The notes under the pieces are model-generated. The model ran no database searches and was not told the origin of the DNA. It was given only the letters and a program-made list of their open reading frames with translations. A DNA stretch of 64,000 nt, from NCBI GenBank assembly GCA_030427485.1, contig JAUICG010000012.1, forward strand, positions 62,001-126,000. Reading direction: 5' to 3'. Source of the DNA: Gammaproteobacteria bacterium (lineage in GTDB: Bacteria > Pseudomonadota > Gammaproteobacteria > Pseudomonadales > Halieaceae). A program made the position numbers and the translations under genes. This document shows positions 43,643 through 51,143 of this stretch, one piece after another. Each line of letters begins with the position of its first letter. The stretch's first letter is position 1.

Positions 43643-44775
43643 GGCGCTCCCCTCCCGGTCCAGGCGGCCATCTGCCCGGCATAGTCGTTGAACAGCGGGC
43701 GAACCCGATTCAGGTCGATCCCGTAGTCCTGGTCTTTCCTGGCCGGCCCCGGTTCGCGATTGGCCGCGTTTTGCCGCCACCACTGCCGCATGCCGCCGGC
43801 GAAGTCCGCGCTGACCGTTTCCCCCAGCCAGTCGTACAGTTTGCGCACCTGCCCCACCGGGTCCTGCTGCATGTCCTTGAAGTGAATATCGAAAAAGCGT
43901 TCGTCACCGTGCTCGCGCCGGAACGCCAGCGCGCGCCGCATACCCTCGGCCCACATGGCGATGTTCAGGTCGACAATGTACTGCATGTCGAGATCGTCGG
44001 TGAACTTGCCGTTGATATCGGCGTACACATCGATCACGGAAACCATCACGTCTGTGGGGTCGCGGTGTGTCATCACAAAACGGGCGTCCGGAAAAGCCCT
44101 GTCGAGCGCTTCCAGGTAGAGGAGATGGGTGGGCGCCTTCAGCCGCCAGGGTTTGGTCGGCCGGCCCCACTGCAGGAGTTTCAGCGCGCGGCGTTCGTAC
44201 GCGTAGCAGGCTGTGAGATCGGCGTCTTCCAGCCACCGGGCATAGGCGGGTACCCGGGCGAAGGCGAGAAAAATCTGCGAGGTAAACTCCAGGGACATCA
44301 AGTCCTGGCATTCCGCCGGCGCGAATTCGCCGGAGGGGACATGGGGCTTCCACCCGGCGACAGTTTCGGCTGCGTCTCTCAGGGACTCGCGCCGATCGTT
44401 CTCCACGGTCGAGGGCGGGGGACAGGGATTGGCGGCTTCACCCCGGGAGAGGTAACGGGCACGGGTATCCTGGGCCAGCAGGAAGGACAGCGCGGTGGAC
44501 CCGGTGCGCGGCAGGCCCAGGCCAATCAGCGGCCTGGTAATCTGCTCATCCTCGATCTGCGGGTGGCGCCGGTACCAGTCTTCAATCTGCAGTCGTTGCT
44601 TCAGGTGTCCGAGTATACGCTCGCGCAGCACGTGTTCACCGGTGGCGTTCAGCCGGGCTTCGGCATTGAGGGACGCAACCAGTATCTCCAGGCCTTCGCG
44701 AAAGGAATCCGGCCCGAAATCGGCCAGGCCGGTAGCGTCCATCGCCGCGCGGATCAGTACCCGGGCATTGTCCAC
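43639..44775 (-). CDS. PAPS-dependent sulfotransferase-family protein
   Basis: Encodes 378 residues from GTG 44775 behind GGGGGAGGGAG. The 5'-phosphosulfate loop GLPRTGSTALSFLL (from residue 87) and the 3'-phosphate motif VMTHRDPTDVMVSV are both present. The family transfers sulfate from PAPS to hydroxyl groups. In a degradative operon this is unusual: it may tag an intermediate, solubilise a sterol-like compound, or act as a related non-sulfating enzyme. Confidence 0.85.
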   Translation of the reverse strand: MDNARVLIRAAMDATGLADFGPDSFREGLEILVASLNAEARLNATGEHVLRERILGHLKQRLQIEDWYRRHPQIEDEQITRPLIGLGLPRTGSTALSFLLAQDTRARYLSRGEAANPCPPPSTVENDRRESLRDAAETVAGWKPHVPSGEFAPAECQDLMSLEFTSQIFLAFARVPAYARWLEDADLTACYAYERRALKLLQWGRPTKPWRLKAPTHLLYLEALDRAFPDARFVMTHRDPTDVMVSVIDVYADINGKFTDDLDMQYIVDLNIAMWAEGMRRALAFRREHGDERFFDIHFKDMQQDPVGQVRKLYDWLGETVSADFAGGMRQWWRQNAANREPGPARKDQDYGIDLNRVRPLFNDYAGQMAAWTGRGAP

Positions 44776-44814
44776 TTCTCCCTCCCCCCGGGTGTTGGCC
44801 CCCGGCCCTGCGCG

Positions 44815-46548
44815 TTACTGCGTGCCCTCGGCGTACCAGGTCCTGAACTCGGGGTATTTGGGCATCTCCTCCGAGTTTGCCTTGGGATCGATCACCACGT
44901 GTACCACGCCGACTTTGCCGCTGGCATAGGCGCGTTCTATCGCGGGTCTGATGTCCTCGGCCCTGGTGACATACTCACCGTGGCAGCCGAAGCCCTCACC
45001 GATCTTGTCAAAGCGCACGTCCTTGCTCCAGTGCGTTCCCGTCTCGGCCGTGCCCTTGCCGAAAGTGCGCTTGTACACGCCCACTTCCAGGCCCCACTGG
45101 TTGTCCACGCCCACCACACACACCAGCGGCAGTTTGCAGCGTACCGCGGTTTCCAGTTCCGCGATATGGAACATGAACGAGGAATCGCTGGTCAGCAGCA
45201 TGCCCGGGCGTGTTTTGCCGGTGGCGGCCTGGTCCGCGAGCATCGCACCGGTGGCATAGGGCAGGCCGGTGCCGATGTGGCCGAAGTTCTGGTTCCATAT
45301 CACGTCGTGGGGCTTGCACTGCGAATACGTCCACTGGAAGATCACCGTAGCGCCGCCGTCGCGGATCATAATCCCGTTTTTGGGGAAAGCCTGCGTCGCC
45401 TCGACGACGAAGCGCGAGGTGTGAATGGGCACTTTGCCCGTGCCGTCGCTGCGCGTGAGTGATTCCTTGGCCAGCGCATCCAGTTCCGCCTGCCCGTCCT
45501 TCATAAACTTCGCCAGGCCGCGCGCGGGTTTGCGCGGTGTGTCTTTCAGGGCTTTCACCAGCTGCGGAACCACGCCGCGCAGGTCGCCCACCAGCGGCAC
45601 GTCGATCGGGCGATTCACGCCGATCGCAGCGGCATCCTGCTCCACGTAGATCCACTTGCGGATGGCCTCATTTTTCACCCAGTAACGCCAGCGCCCGTAG
45701 TGTACGGGCTCGCCCAACTCCGTGCCCAGCGCCAGGCACAGGTCGGATTCCGTCACCGCCTCGATGGATGCATCGGAAAAGACATACTGGAACGTGCGGT
45801 CCTCGAGCCCCTTGATATACGACGTGCCCCCCGATGTCTGGATGACCGGACAGTTCATCAGTTCCGCCAGTTTTTTGACCTGTGCGCCCGTGCGTGAGGT
45901 GTGCACGCCGTGGCCCACCAGCAGAATCGGGCGCTTGGCTTTGCGAATCAGTTTCGCGGCTTCTGCCACCTTGTCGATATCGGCGCCCTGGTCGACCAGG
46001 CGGTAGCGTGCCGGGGGCAGGGCGTCGCCCACGTCCAGTTCCTGCTCGATGATGTGCGAAGGATACTCGATGTAGGAGGGGCCGGGTGTGCCCGACAGCG
46101 ACTGGCGAATGGCTTCGCGGATGATCTCGTCCGTCTGGTCGGCATATTCGATAGAGGCCGCGTATTTCACGGAGTTCTCGAACAGCGGCATCTGTTTGAC
46201 GAACTGGATGCGGCCGCGACGTACCCGCTGCTCCGTCACACGGGCGCGCTGGCCGCTGAGGAAAATGACCGGCGAGTTTTCCACCAGCGCGCACTGGATG
46301 GCGGGGGCGGCGTTGGCGATGCCCGGTCCCAGCGTACCGATGCACACCGCGGGCTTGCCGGTGATGCGCGAAGCGGCCTCGGCCATGAAACCCGCGGCGG
46401 CTTCGTGGTGTGGCGCGACGACGGTCCAGCCGCGCGCTTCCGCTTCCAGGAACATGTGCACAAAGTTGGGGTCGGGAATGCCGAACAGCGTATTGATGCC
46501 CTCGGCTTCGAACAGTTGCAGGATGCGCTCAAACACTTTTACGGCCAT
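44815..46548 (-). CDS. Thiamine-diphosphate-dependent enzyme (acetolactate synthase/2-hydroxyacyl-CoA lyase fold)
   Basis: Encodes 577 residues. Three-domain layout: PYR domain (HHEAAAGFMAEAASRITGKPAVC, with catalytic Glu), central domain (AKRPILLVGHGVHTS) and PP domain. The ThDP/Mg motif, normally GDG...NN, reads SDSSF ... VDNQWG. Asp is kept, but Asn at +27 is Asp. It could cleave or join C-C bonds next to a carbonyl, for example as a 2-hydroxyacyl-CoA lyase. The substrate is unknown. Confidence 0.85.
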   Translation of the reverse strand: MAVKVFERILQLFEAEGINTLFGIPDPNFVHMFLEAEARGWTVVAPHHEAAAGFMAEAASRITGKPAVCIGTLGPGIANAAPAIQCALVENSPVIFLSGQRARVTEQRVRRGRIQFVKQMPLFENSVKYAASIEYADQTDEIIREAIRQSLSGTPGPSYIEYPSHIIEQELDVGDALPPARYRLVDQGADIDKVAEAAKLIRKAKRPILLVGHGVHTSRTGAQVKKLAELMNCPVIQTSGGTSYIKGLEDRTFQYVFSDASIEAVTESDLCLALGTELGEPVHYGRWRYWVKNEAIRKWIYVEQDAAAIGVNRPIDVPLVGDLRGVVPQLVKALKDTPRKPARGLAKFMKDGQAELDALAKESLTRSDGTGKVPIHTSRFVVEATQAFPKNGIMIRDGGATVIFQWTYSQCKPHDVIWNQNFGHIGTGLPYATGAMLADQAATGKTRPGMLLTSDSSFMFHIAELETAVRCKLPLVCVVGVDNQWGLEVGVYKRTFGKGTAETGTHWSKDVRFDKIGEGFGCHGEYVTRAEDIRPAIERAYASGKVGVVHVVIDPKANSEEMPKYPEFRTWYAEGTQ

Positions 46549-46597
46549 GACAAAAATATCCTCATTGTTAGTCGATCTATCAGGTGCTGCGGTTTTT

Positions 46598-47980
46598 TTA
46601 TTTGTCGAGGAGCCGGGGTGATCCTGTTCCCATGTATTGCGACAGGACACGGTGAAAATTGGTTACCTTGCGCTCCTGGTGGGGATTGGGCAGCGGGCCG
46701 CGGAACCCCCTTGATTTCATGCCTTTCTGAACCCACTCCATATTCGAGAAGTCCTGTGCCAGCACCGGCCCCCAGTTTTCCGCAGTGGGCTCCGCGTAAA
46801 CCCATTCCGTGCTCGGCTCCTCTCCCTGCGGGTAGCGCTCCAGCGCGTAGGACTCGAAAATACACATGTTGGGATCGTCGCCATAGGGGCGGGACCGATA
46901 GCACAGGGCGAACGTGATGCCCTGCAGAATCGTCTGGTTGGGGAACAGGCTCCATGCGAGGCCCGCTTCCGACTGCTGCTCCGCTGTCATCTCGGGCCAG
47001 ATCACGCCGCGCGCCGCGTCATCGGCCCTGGCCGAGGCCATCCAGTGCTTGATCACGTCCGGGCCCGATGTTCCCTCCGGCAGCTCGTCGACCAGGCGCC
47101 TGGCCGCATTCACCAGTGTATCCGTTGAGCCCGTCTTCATAAGGGTTTCGAAATTTTCCCGCGCCAGTTCGTAGGAGGTCACGCGAGGATCGGAGCCCTT
47201 GGCCCCTCCGGCGCGCGTGACAGAGGTGCCGCCCGCCTTGCGCAGTTCCGGGTCGCGCTCGTCGAAACCGCTCACGCCGTGATTGCCGTAGGCCTTGCTG
47301 TAGGCGTAGAACTCACCGTATTTGAGCAGCTGCGAGTGCGTGCCCGCGACATGGTAGGGCTCCATGAACGCCTCGATCGCGGTCTTCCAGTTACAGGGAT
47401 AGATAACCCACTGGCGCCACTTGTAGCGCATCTTTTCGAACTCGAAGGGCGACAGGATGCGGTCGACATCGCCGAGGAACTCCAGCAGCGGTTCGCAGTC
47501 CGGGTCCATGTTGATGTACACCCAGCCGCCCCAGGTGTCGACCTTGAGCGGGGTCAGGCAGGTGCGCTCCTCATTGAGTGCGCCCTTCCAGTCCTGCGGG
47601 TCGAGTACAAAGGTGTTCTTGCCTTCCAGGTCGTAGGTCCAGCCGTGGAAACCGCAGACGAAATGCTGTTTCCTGCCGCGCACCCCGTTCGTGTCCTCCG
47701 GGGTGTTCACCAGTTGCCGGCCGCGGTGCGGGCAGACATTGTAGAACGCGCTGATCTTGTCCGGCGCGGTGCGCACGACGATGATCGACTCGTCCAGGAT
47801 GTTGTAGGTGAAGAAATTGCCGACCTCGGGAATATCCTCCAGCCGGCCGGCCATCTGCCAGACCTTTGGCCACAATAACTCGCGCTCGGCCCTGGCGTAC
47901 TCAGGAGAGAGGAACGCCTCGACAGGGTAGGTGAGCGGTTCGGCCAGGTCTTCGATGCTGATGTCGGCTTGTTTGTTCAT
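46598..47980 (-). CDS. Rieske non-haem iron oxygenase, large subunit
   Basis: Encodes 460 residues. Rieske ligands C83-P-H85 and C109-GFH112; mononuclear iron histidines H210 and H215 in MEPYHVAGTHSQL. Paralogous to 28023 over its whole length (for example VDELPEGTS and ASARADDAARGVIWP are shared). Its first four bases overlap the stop of the monooxygenase gene, so the two are coupled. It probably hydroxylates the same molecule that the Baeyer-Villiger-type enzyme attacks. Confidence 0.93.
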   Translation of the reverse strand: MNKQADISIEDLAEPLTYPVEAFLSPEYARAERELLWPKVWQMAGRLEDIPEVGNFFTYNILDESIIVVRTAPDKISAFYNVCPHRGRQLVNTPEDTNGVRGRKQHFVCGFHGWTYDLEGKNTFVLDPQDWKGALNEERTCLTPLKVDTWGGWVYINMDPDCEPLLEFLGDVDRILSPFEFEKMRYKWRQWVIYPCNWKTAIEAFMEPYHVAGTHSQLLKYGEFYAYSKAYGNHGVSGFDERDPELRKAGGTSVTRAGGAKGSDPRVTSYELARENFETLMKTGSTDTLVNAARRLVDELPEGTSGPDVIKHWMASARADDAARGVIWPEMTAEQQSEAGLAWSLFPNQTILQGITFALCYRSRPYGDDPNMCIFESYALERYPQGEEPSTEWVYAEPTAENWGPVLAQDFSNMEWVQKGMKSRGFRGPLPNPHQERKVTNFHRVLSQYMGTGSPRLLDK

Positions 47981-49872
47981 GGTGACCTCCTGCTCTGTGT
48001 TTGCGCTTTCCTGTCGGGGTCATCGACCAGGACAAGGCCTTCGAGCTTGCCCGCGTCGCGCCACTCCTGCAACAGCTTTTCAAAGGCCGCCCAGCCGGGA
48101 CCATAGGTCTCGCCGAGAAAGTTGCGGAATTTTTCCCGGCCGTCGCTGCCGATCAGCGTTTCGCTTTCATTGTTGTAATAACTGGGCGTACATTCACGCT
48201 GGAAGTCGGTTATGTCTATCGCGGTCTCGTGAAAATGCTTCACGTAGGCGTCCTGGGCCGCCTTGCTCGGCTCAACGGAGGCCAGGTCGCGGGCCAGCGC
48301 TTCCCTGATGATGTACGCGCAATGCGAGGTTTGCCGGTGATACTGCTCCGTGGTGCTGGCGTTGAGGCCGCCCTGGTAGTACCCGATGAAGAATAGGTTG
48401 GGGAATGCGTGGGTCATGACGCCGTGCAGCGTCTGGTAGCCGTCGGCCCAGTGGTCGTAGATCGACACGCCATCGCGGCCCTCGAAGAACTCGAAACCCC
48501 AGCGGCGATCCAGGTCGCTGCTGACTTCGAATCCGCTGGCGAATATCATGCAGTCCACTTCGTATTCCTTGCCGCGGGCGACAAAGCCCTTCCCTGTCAT
48601 TTCCTCAACGCCCTTGGTGGCGGAGACATCGATCAGCGTCACATTGGGGCGGTTGAAGGTGTCGTAGTAGTCATCGTTCGACAGCGGTCGCTTACAGGAA
48701 AAACGGTAGTACGGCTTGAGCGCCTCGGCCGTCTCCGGGTCTTTCACCAGGGAAGCGACGCGGCGGCGCATCCGCTCCATCACCCGGTAGTCCATCACCT
48801 CGCGCCGCGCCATGAACTCCTCCGGGGTCAGCTCCGGCCACCCCTGTGCTTCGAGTTCCGCGGAGAGATTGCGGTTGACCTCGGTCCAGAAGTCGCACAC
48901 CTGGTCTGCTTCCCCGGGCAGGAAGCCCTCCAGCGCGCCGCGTTGAAAGTTGGCGTGGCGCTCCGCCTGCCAGCCCGGTTTGAGCGTCTTCACCCATTGT
49001 GGATCCGTCGGCGGGTTGATGCGCTGGTCCACGGTCGACGGGGTGCGCTGCAACACGTAGAGGTGACCGGCGTACTTCCCCAGGTAGGGGATCGCCTGCA
49101 GTGCCGTGGCGCCGGTGCCGACGATGCCGACGCGCTTGTCGCCGAGCCTGTCGAGCACCGGGTTCGTCGTGCTGCCGCCGGTGTAATCGTACTCCCAGCG
49201 CGCGGTGTGGAACATTTTGCCCTTGAATTCGTGGATGCCGGGAATGCCGGGCAGTTTCGGTATGTTCAGCAGGCCGTTTGCCATGATGATGAAGCGGGCG
49301 CGGATGTCATCACCGCGATCGGTCATGATGCGCCAGCGCAGCCGGGATTCATCCCAGCGCACGCCTTTCACCAGGGTGTGGAACACGGCGTTGTCATACA
49401 ACTCAAAGCGCCGCGCGATGCTCTGGCAGTACTGGAAAATCTCCGTGCCGTCGGCAAATTTCTTCGAGGGCATGTAGCCCATTTCCTCAAGCAGGGGAAG
49501 GTAGCAGTAGGCGTCGTTATCGCACTGTATGCCCGGGTAGCGGTTCCAGTACCAGACCCCGCCGAAATCGCCGGCATGGTCGATGATGCAAATATCGCGG
49601 ACCCCGGCTTTGTGGAGGTCGACACCGGCCAGGATGCCGGAGATCCCGGCGCCGAGAATCGCGACCTCGACCTCTCTGGTGATCGGCTCGCGGGGCTCCA
49701 CCGGCATGTGAGGATCCCCTTCATACGCCGATTCAAAGTCGTCCACCGGCTGTACATACTGCTTCTGGCCCTCGCGCTTGAGGCGCTTGTCGCGTTCCTG
49801 TCGGTATTTCTCGCGCAGGGCGGGGATATCGATGTCCTCGGCGGGAGGTATGTCAGTGGGTTTGCACTTCAT
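47977..49872 (-). CDS. Baeyer-Villiger-type flavin monooxygenase
   Basis: Encodes 631 residues. FAD motif GAGISG (74-79), GGVWYWNRYPG (104-114) and the Baeyer-Villiger fingerprint FKGKMFHTARW (216-226), then an NADPH-type motif VGIVGTGATALQAIPYL. The extra N-terminus of about 60 charged residues makes it longer than a typical 540-residue enzyme, as in steroid- and cyclopentadecanone-type members. It would convert a ketone to an ester or lactone. First gene of a five-gene operon headed by two operator copies. Confidence 0.92.
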   Translation of the reverse strand: MKCKPTDIPPAEDIDIPALREKYRQERDKRLKREGQKQYVQPVDDFESAYEGDPHMPVEPREPITREVEVAILGAGISGILAGVDLHKAGVRDICIIDHAGDFGGVWYWNRYPGIQCDNDAYCYLPLLEEMGYMPSKKFADGTEIFQYCQSIARRFELYDNAVFHTLVKGVRWDESRLRWRIMTDRGDDIRARFIIMANGLLNIPKLPGIPGIHEFKGKMFHTARWEYDYTGGSTTNPVLDRLGDKRVGIVGTGATALQAIPYLGKYAGHLYVLQRTPSTVDQRINPPTDPQWVKTLKPGWQAERHANFQRGALEGFLPGEADQVCDFWTEVNRNLSAELEAQGWPELTPEEFMARREVMDYRVMERMRRRVASLVKDPETAEALKPYYRFSCKRPLSNDDYYDTFNRPNVTLIDVSATKGVEEMTGKGFVARGKEYEVDCMIFASGFEVSSDLDRRWGFEFFEGRDGVSIYDHWADGYQTLHGVMTHAFPNLFFIGYYQGGLNASTTEQYHRQTSHCAYIIREALARDLASVEPSKAAQDAYVKHFHETAIDITDFQRECTPSYYNNESETLIGSDGREKFRNFLGETYGPGWAAFEKLLQEWRDAGKLEGLVLVDDPDRKAQTQSRRSP

Positions 49873-49914
49873 AGGATGGCTCGCGAGGGGCAGTGGGTTT
49901 GTTAATATTTATGA

Positions 49915-49930
49915 TCAACAATGATGTTGA
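49915..49930. promoter_or_regulatory. Regulon operator, perfect copy (site 1)
   Basis: TCAACA-ATGA-TGTTGA, the best match in the window; with flanking bases the palindrome extends to ATCAACA-N4-TGTTGAT (49914-49931). It lies 43 bp upstream of the monooxygenase start. Confidence 0.7.
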
Positions 49931-49934
49931 TTAT

Positions 49935-49950
49935 TTAACACGATTGTTGT
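49935..49950. promoter_or_regulatory. Regulon operator, second copy (site 2)
   Basis: TTAACA-CGAT-TGTTGT, with a perfect AACA-N4-TGTT core. Its centre is exactly 20 bp from that of site 1, about two helical turns, so two dimers could bind on the same face of the DNA. Confidence 0.65.
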
Positions 49951-50128
49951 GGCATAGTAAAGCGCTATCTGGCGCGGTGACAGCGGGGTAATTTCGCCGC
50001 CGCCTTGTCCCGGGGTGCGACTCGTCTGCTCTGCTCCGGAAAGCCAGGCTGCCTGTGGTTGCCTGTCGGGTGCTTTGGCGCTAGCGTACCGCGCTACCGT
50101 TCACGATAAGAATTCAGGAGAAACATGT

Positions 50129-51061
50129 ATGCGCTTCTCATGCTCATTGCCGATAGGGGATGCCGGTAGCGAGGATTTGCTCTCGATCGGGGCGATCGCG
50201 CAGTGCGTCCAGGCTGTCGATCAGGCGGGACTGGACGCCGTGTTCGTCACCGATCACCCGGCTCCCAGCAGTCGCTGGCTGGCGGGTGGGGGGCACGCCA
50301 CACTGGATCCGTTCGTGGCCCTGTCGGTCGCGGCCACGGCAACCGAGCGCCTGCGTCTACACACCCATATCCTCGTTCTCGCCTACCGCAACCCGCTGAT
50401 CGTCGCCAAATCTATCGCCTCGCTGGACCGTCTCTGCGGCGGGCGTCTCACGGTGGGTATCGGAACCGGTTACCTGAAATCGGAATACGCCGCGGTCGGT
50501 GTGCCCTTCGAGGAGCGGGGCGACCTCACTGACGAGGCGATTGCCGTATTGCGCCAGGCGTGGACCGGTGAAGCCATCCATTACCGCGGGCGCCATTTTG
50601 AGTGTCGGGACAACCGCGTATTGCCGACACCGGCGCAGACCCCGCTGCCCATCTGGGGTGGGGGCAACGCCCCGCGCGCGATTCGCCGGGCGGTCGAGTT
50701 GTGCCAGGGCTGGTCACCCTTTCCTGCCGGCGGTATGTTGAGTAAAACGGCGAAAACGGAAGAGCTGGTGAACATCGATCAATTGCGGGACAAGATTCGC
50801 TACGCGCACGACCTGGCGGAAGAAACCGGCCGCACCGAGCCGCTGGAGATCTGCGTGGCGGCCCTGGACGACACCATCCGGCAGGCCGGCGAGCAGATGG
50901 ACGCCGCCCGATTGATCGATGCCTACGCGGCACTGGCGGAAGTGGGCGTCACCTGGTCCACGGTGTCGGTCGCGGCGCCCAGCCTCACGGCGTTCGTCGA
51001 GAATGTACAGCGGTTCGGCGAGGAGGTCGCCGCCAAACTGCCCGGGGCATCTGCCTATTAA
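50129..51061 (+). CDS. Luciferase-like (LLM-class) oxidoreductase
   Basis: Encodes 310 residues from ATG 50129 with CAGGAG upstream. LLM signatures: VDQAGLDAVFVTDHP, LHTHILVLAYRNPLIVAKSIASLDRLCGGRLTVGIGTGYLKSEYAAVGVPFEERGDLTDE, LPIWGGGNAPRAIRRAVE. Paralogous to the LLM gene at 41686 but clearly divergent. It is divergent from the monooxygenase operon and followed by acyl-CoA dehydrogenase genes, so a role in steroid-like side-chain or ring redox is plausible. Confidence 0.88.
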   Translation: MRFSCSLPIGDAGSEDLLSIGAIAQCVQAVDQAGLDAVFVTDHPAPSSRWLAGGGHATLDPFVALSVAATATERLRLHTHILVLAYRNPLIVAKSIASLDRLCGGRLTVGIGTGYLKSEYAAVGVPFEERGDLTDEAIAVLRQAWTGEAIHYRGRHFECRDNRVLPTPAQTPLPIWGGGNAPRAIRRAVELCQGWSPFPAGGMLSKTAKTEELVNIDQLRDKIRYAHDLAEETGRTEPLEICVAALDDTIRQAGEQMDAARLIDAYAALAEVGVTWSTVSVAAPSLTAFVENVQRFGEEVAAKLPGASAY

Positions 51062-51074
51062 ACACCAGTGTTGA
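51059..51074. promoter_or_regulatory. Regulon operator copy at the end of the LLM gene
   Basis: TAAACA-CCAG-TGTTGA, with a perfect AACA-N4-TGTT core, beginning in the LLM stop codon and 70 bp upstream of the fused acyl-CoA dehydrogenase. It overlaps a second inverted repeat, ACACCAG-N6-CTGGTGT (51062-51081), which could form a small RNA hairpin. Confidence 0.55.
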
Positions 51075-51143
51075 CTGGTGTGATCATGGCGGGTAACCTC
51101 GCTGGTTTTTCCGCGCGGTGTTTCTTTTCGGGGTCATGAAACT

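Noticed and set aside
43585..45462. A 625-codon plus-strand open frame opposite the sulfotransferase and ThDP enzyme
   Set aside because: Shadow of genuine minus-strand genes with clear PAPS and ThDP motifs.
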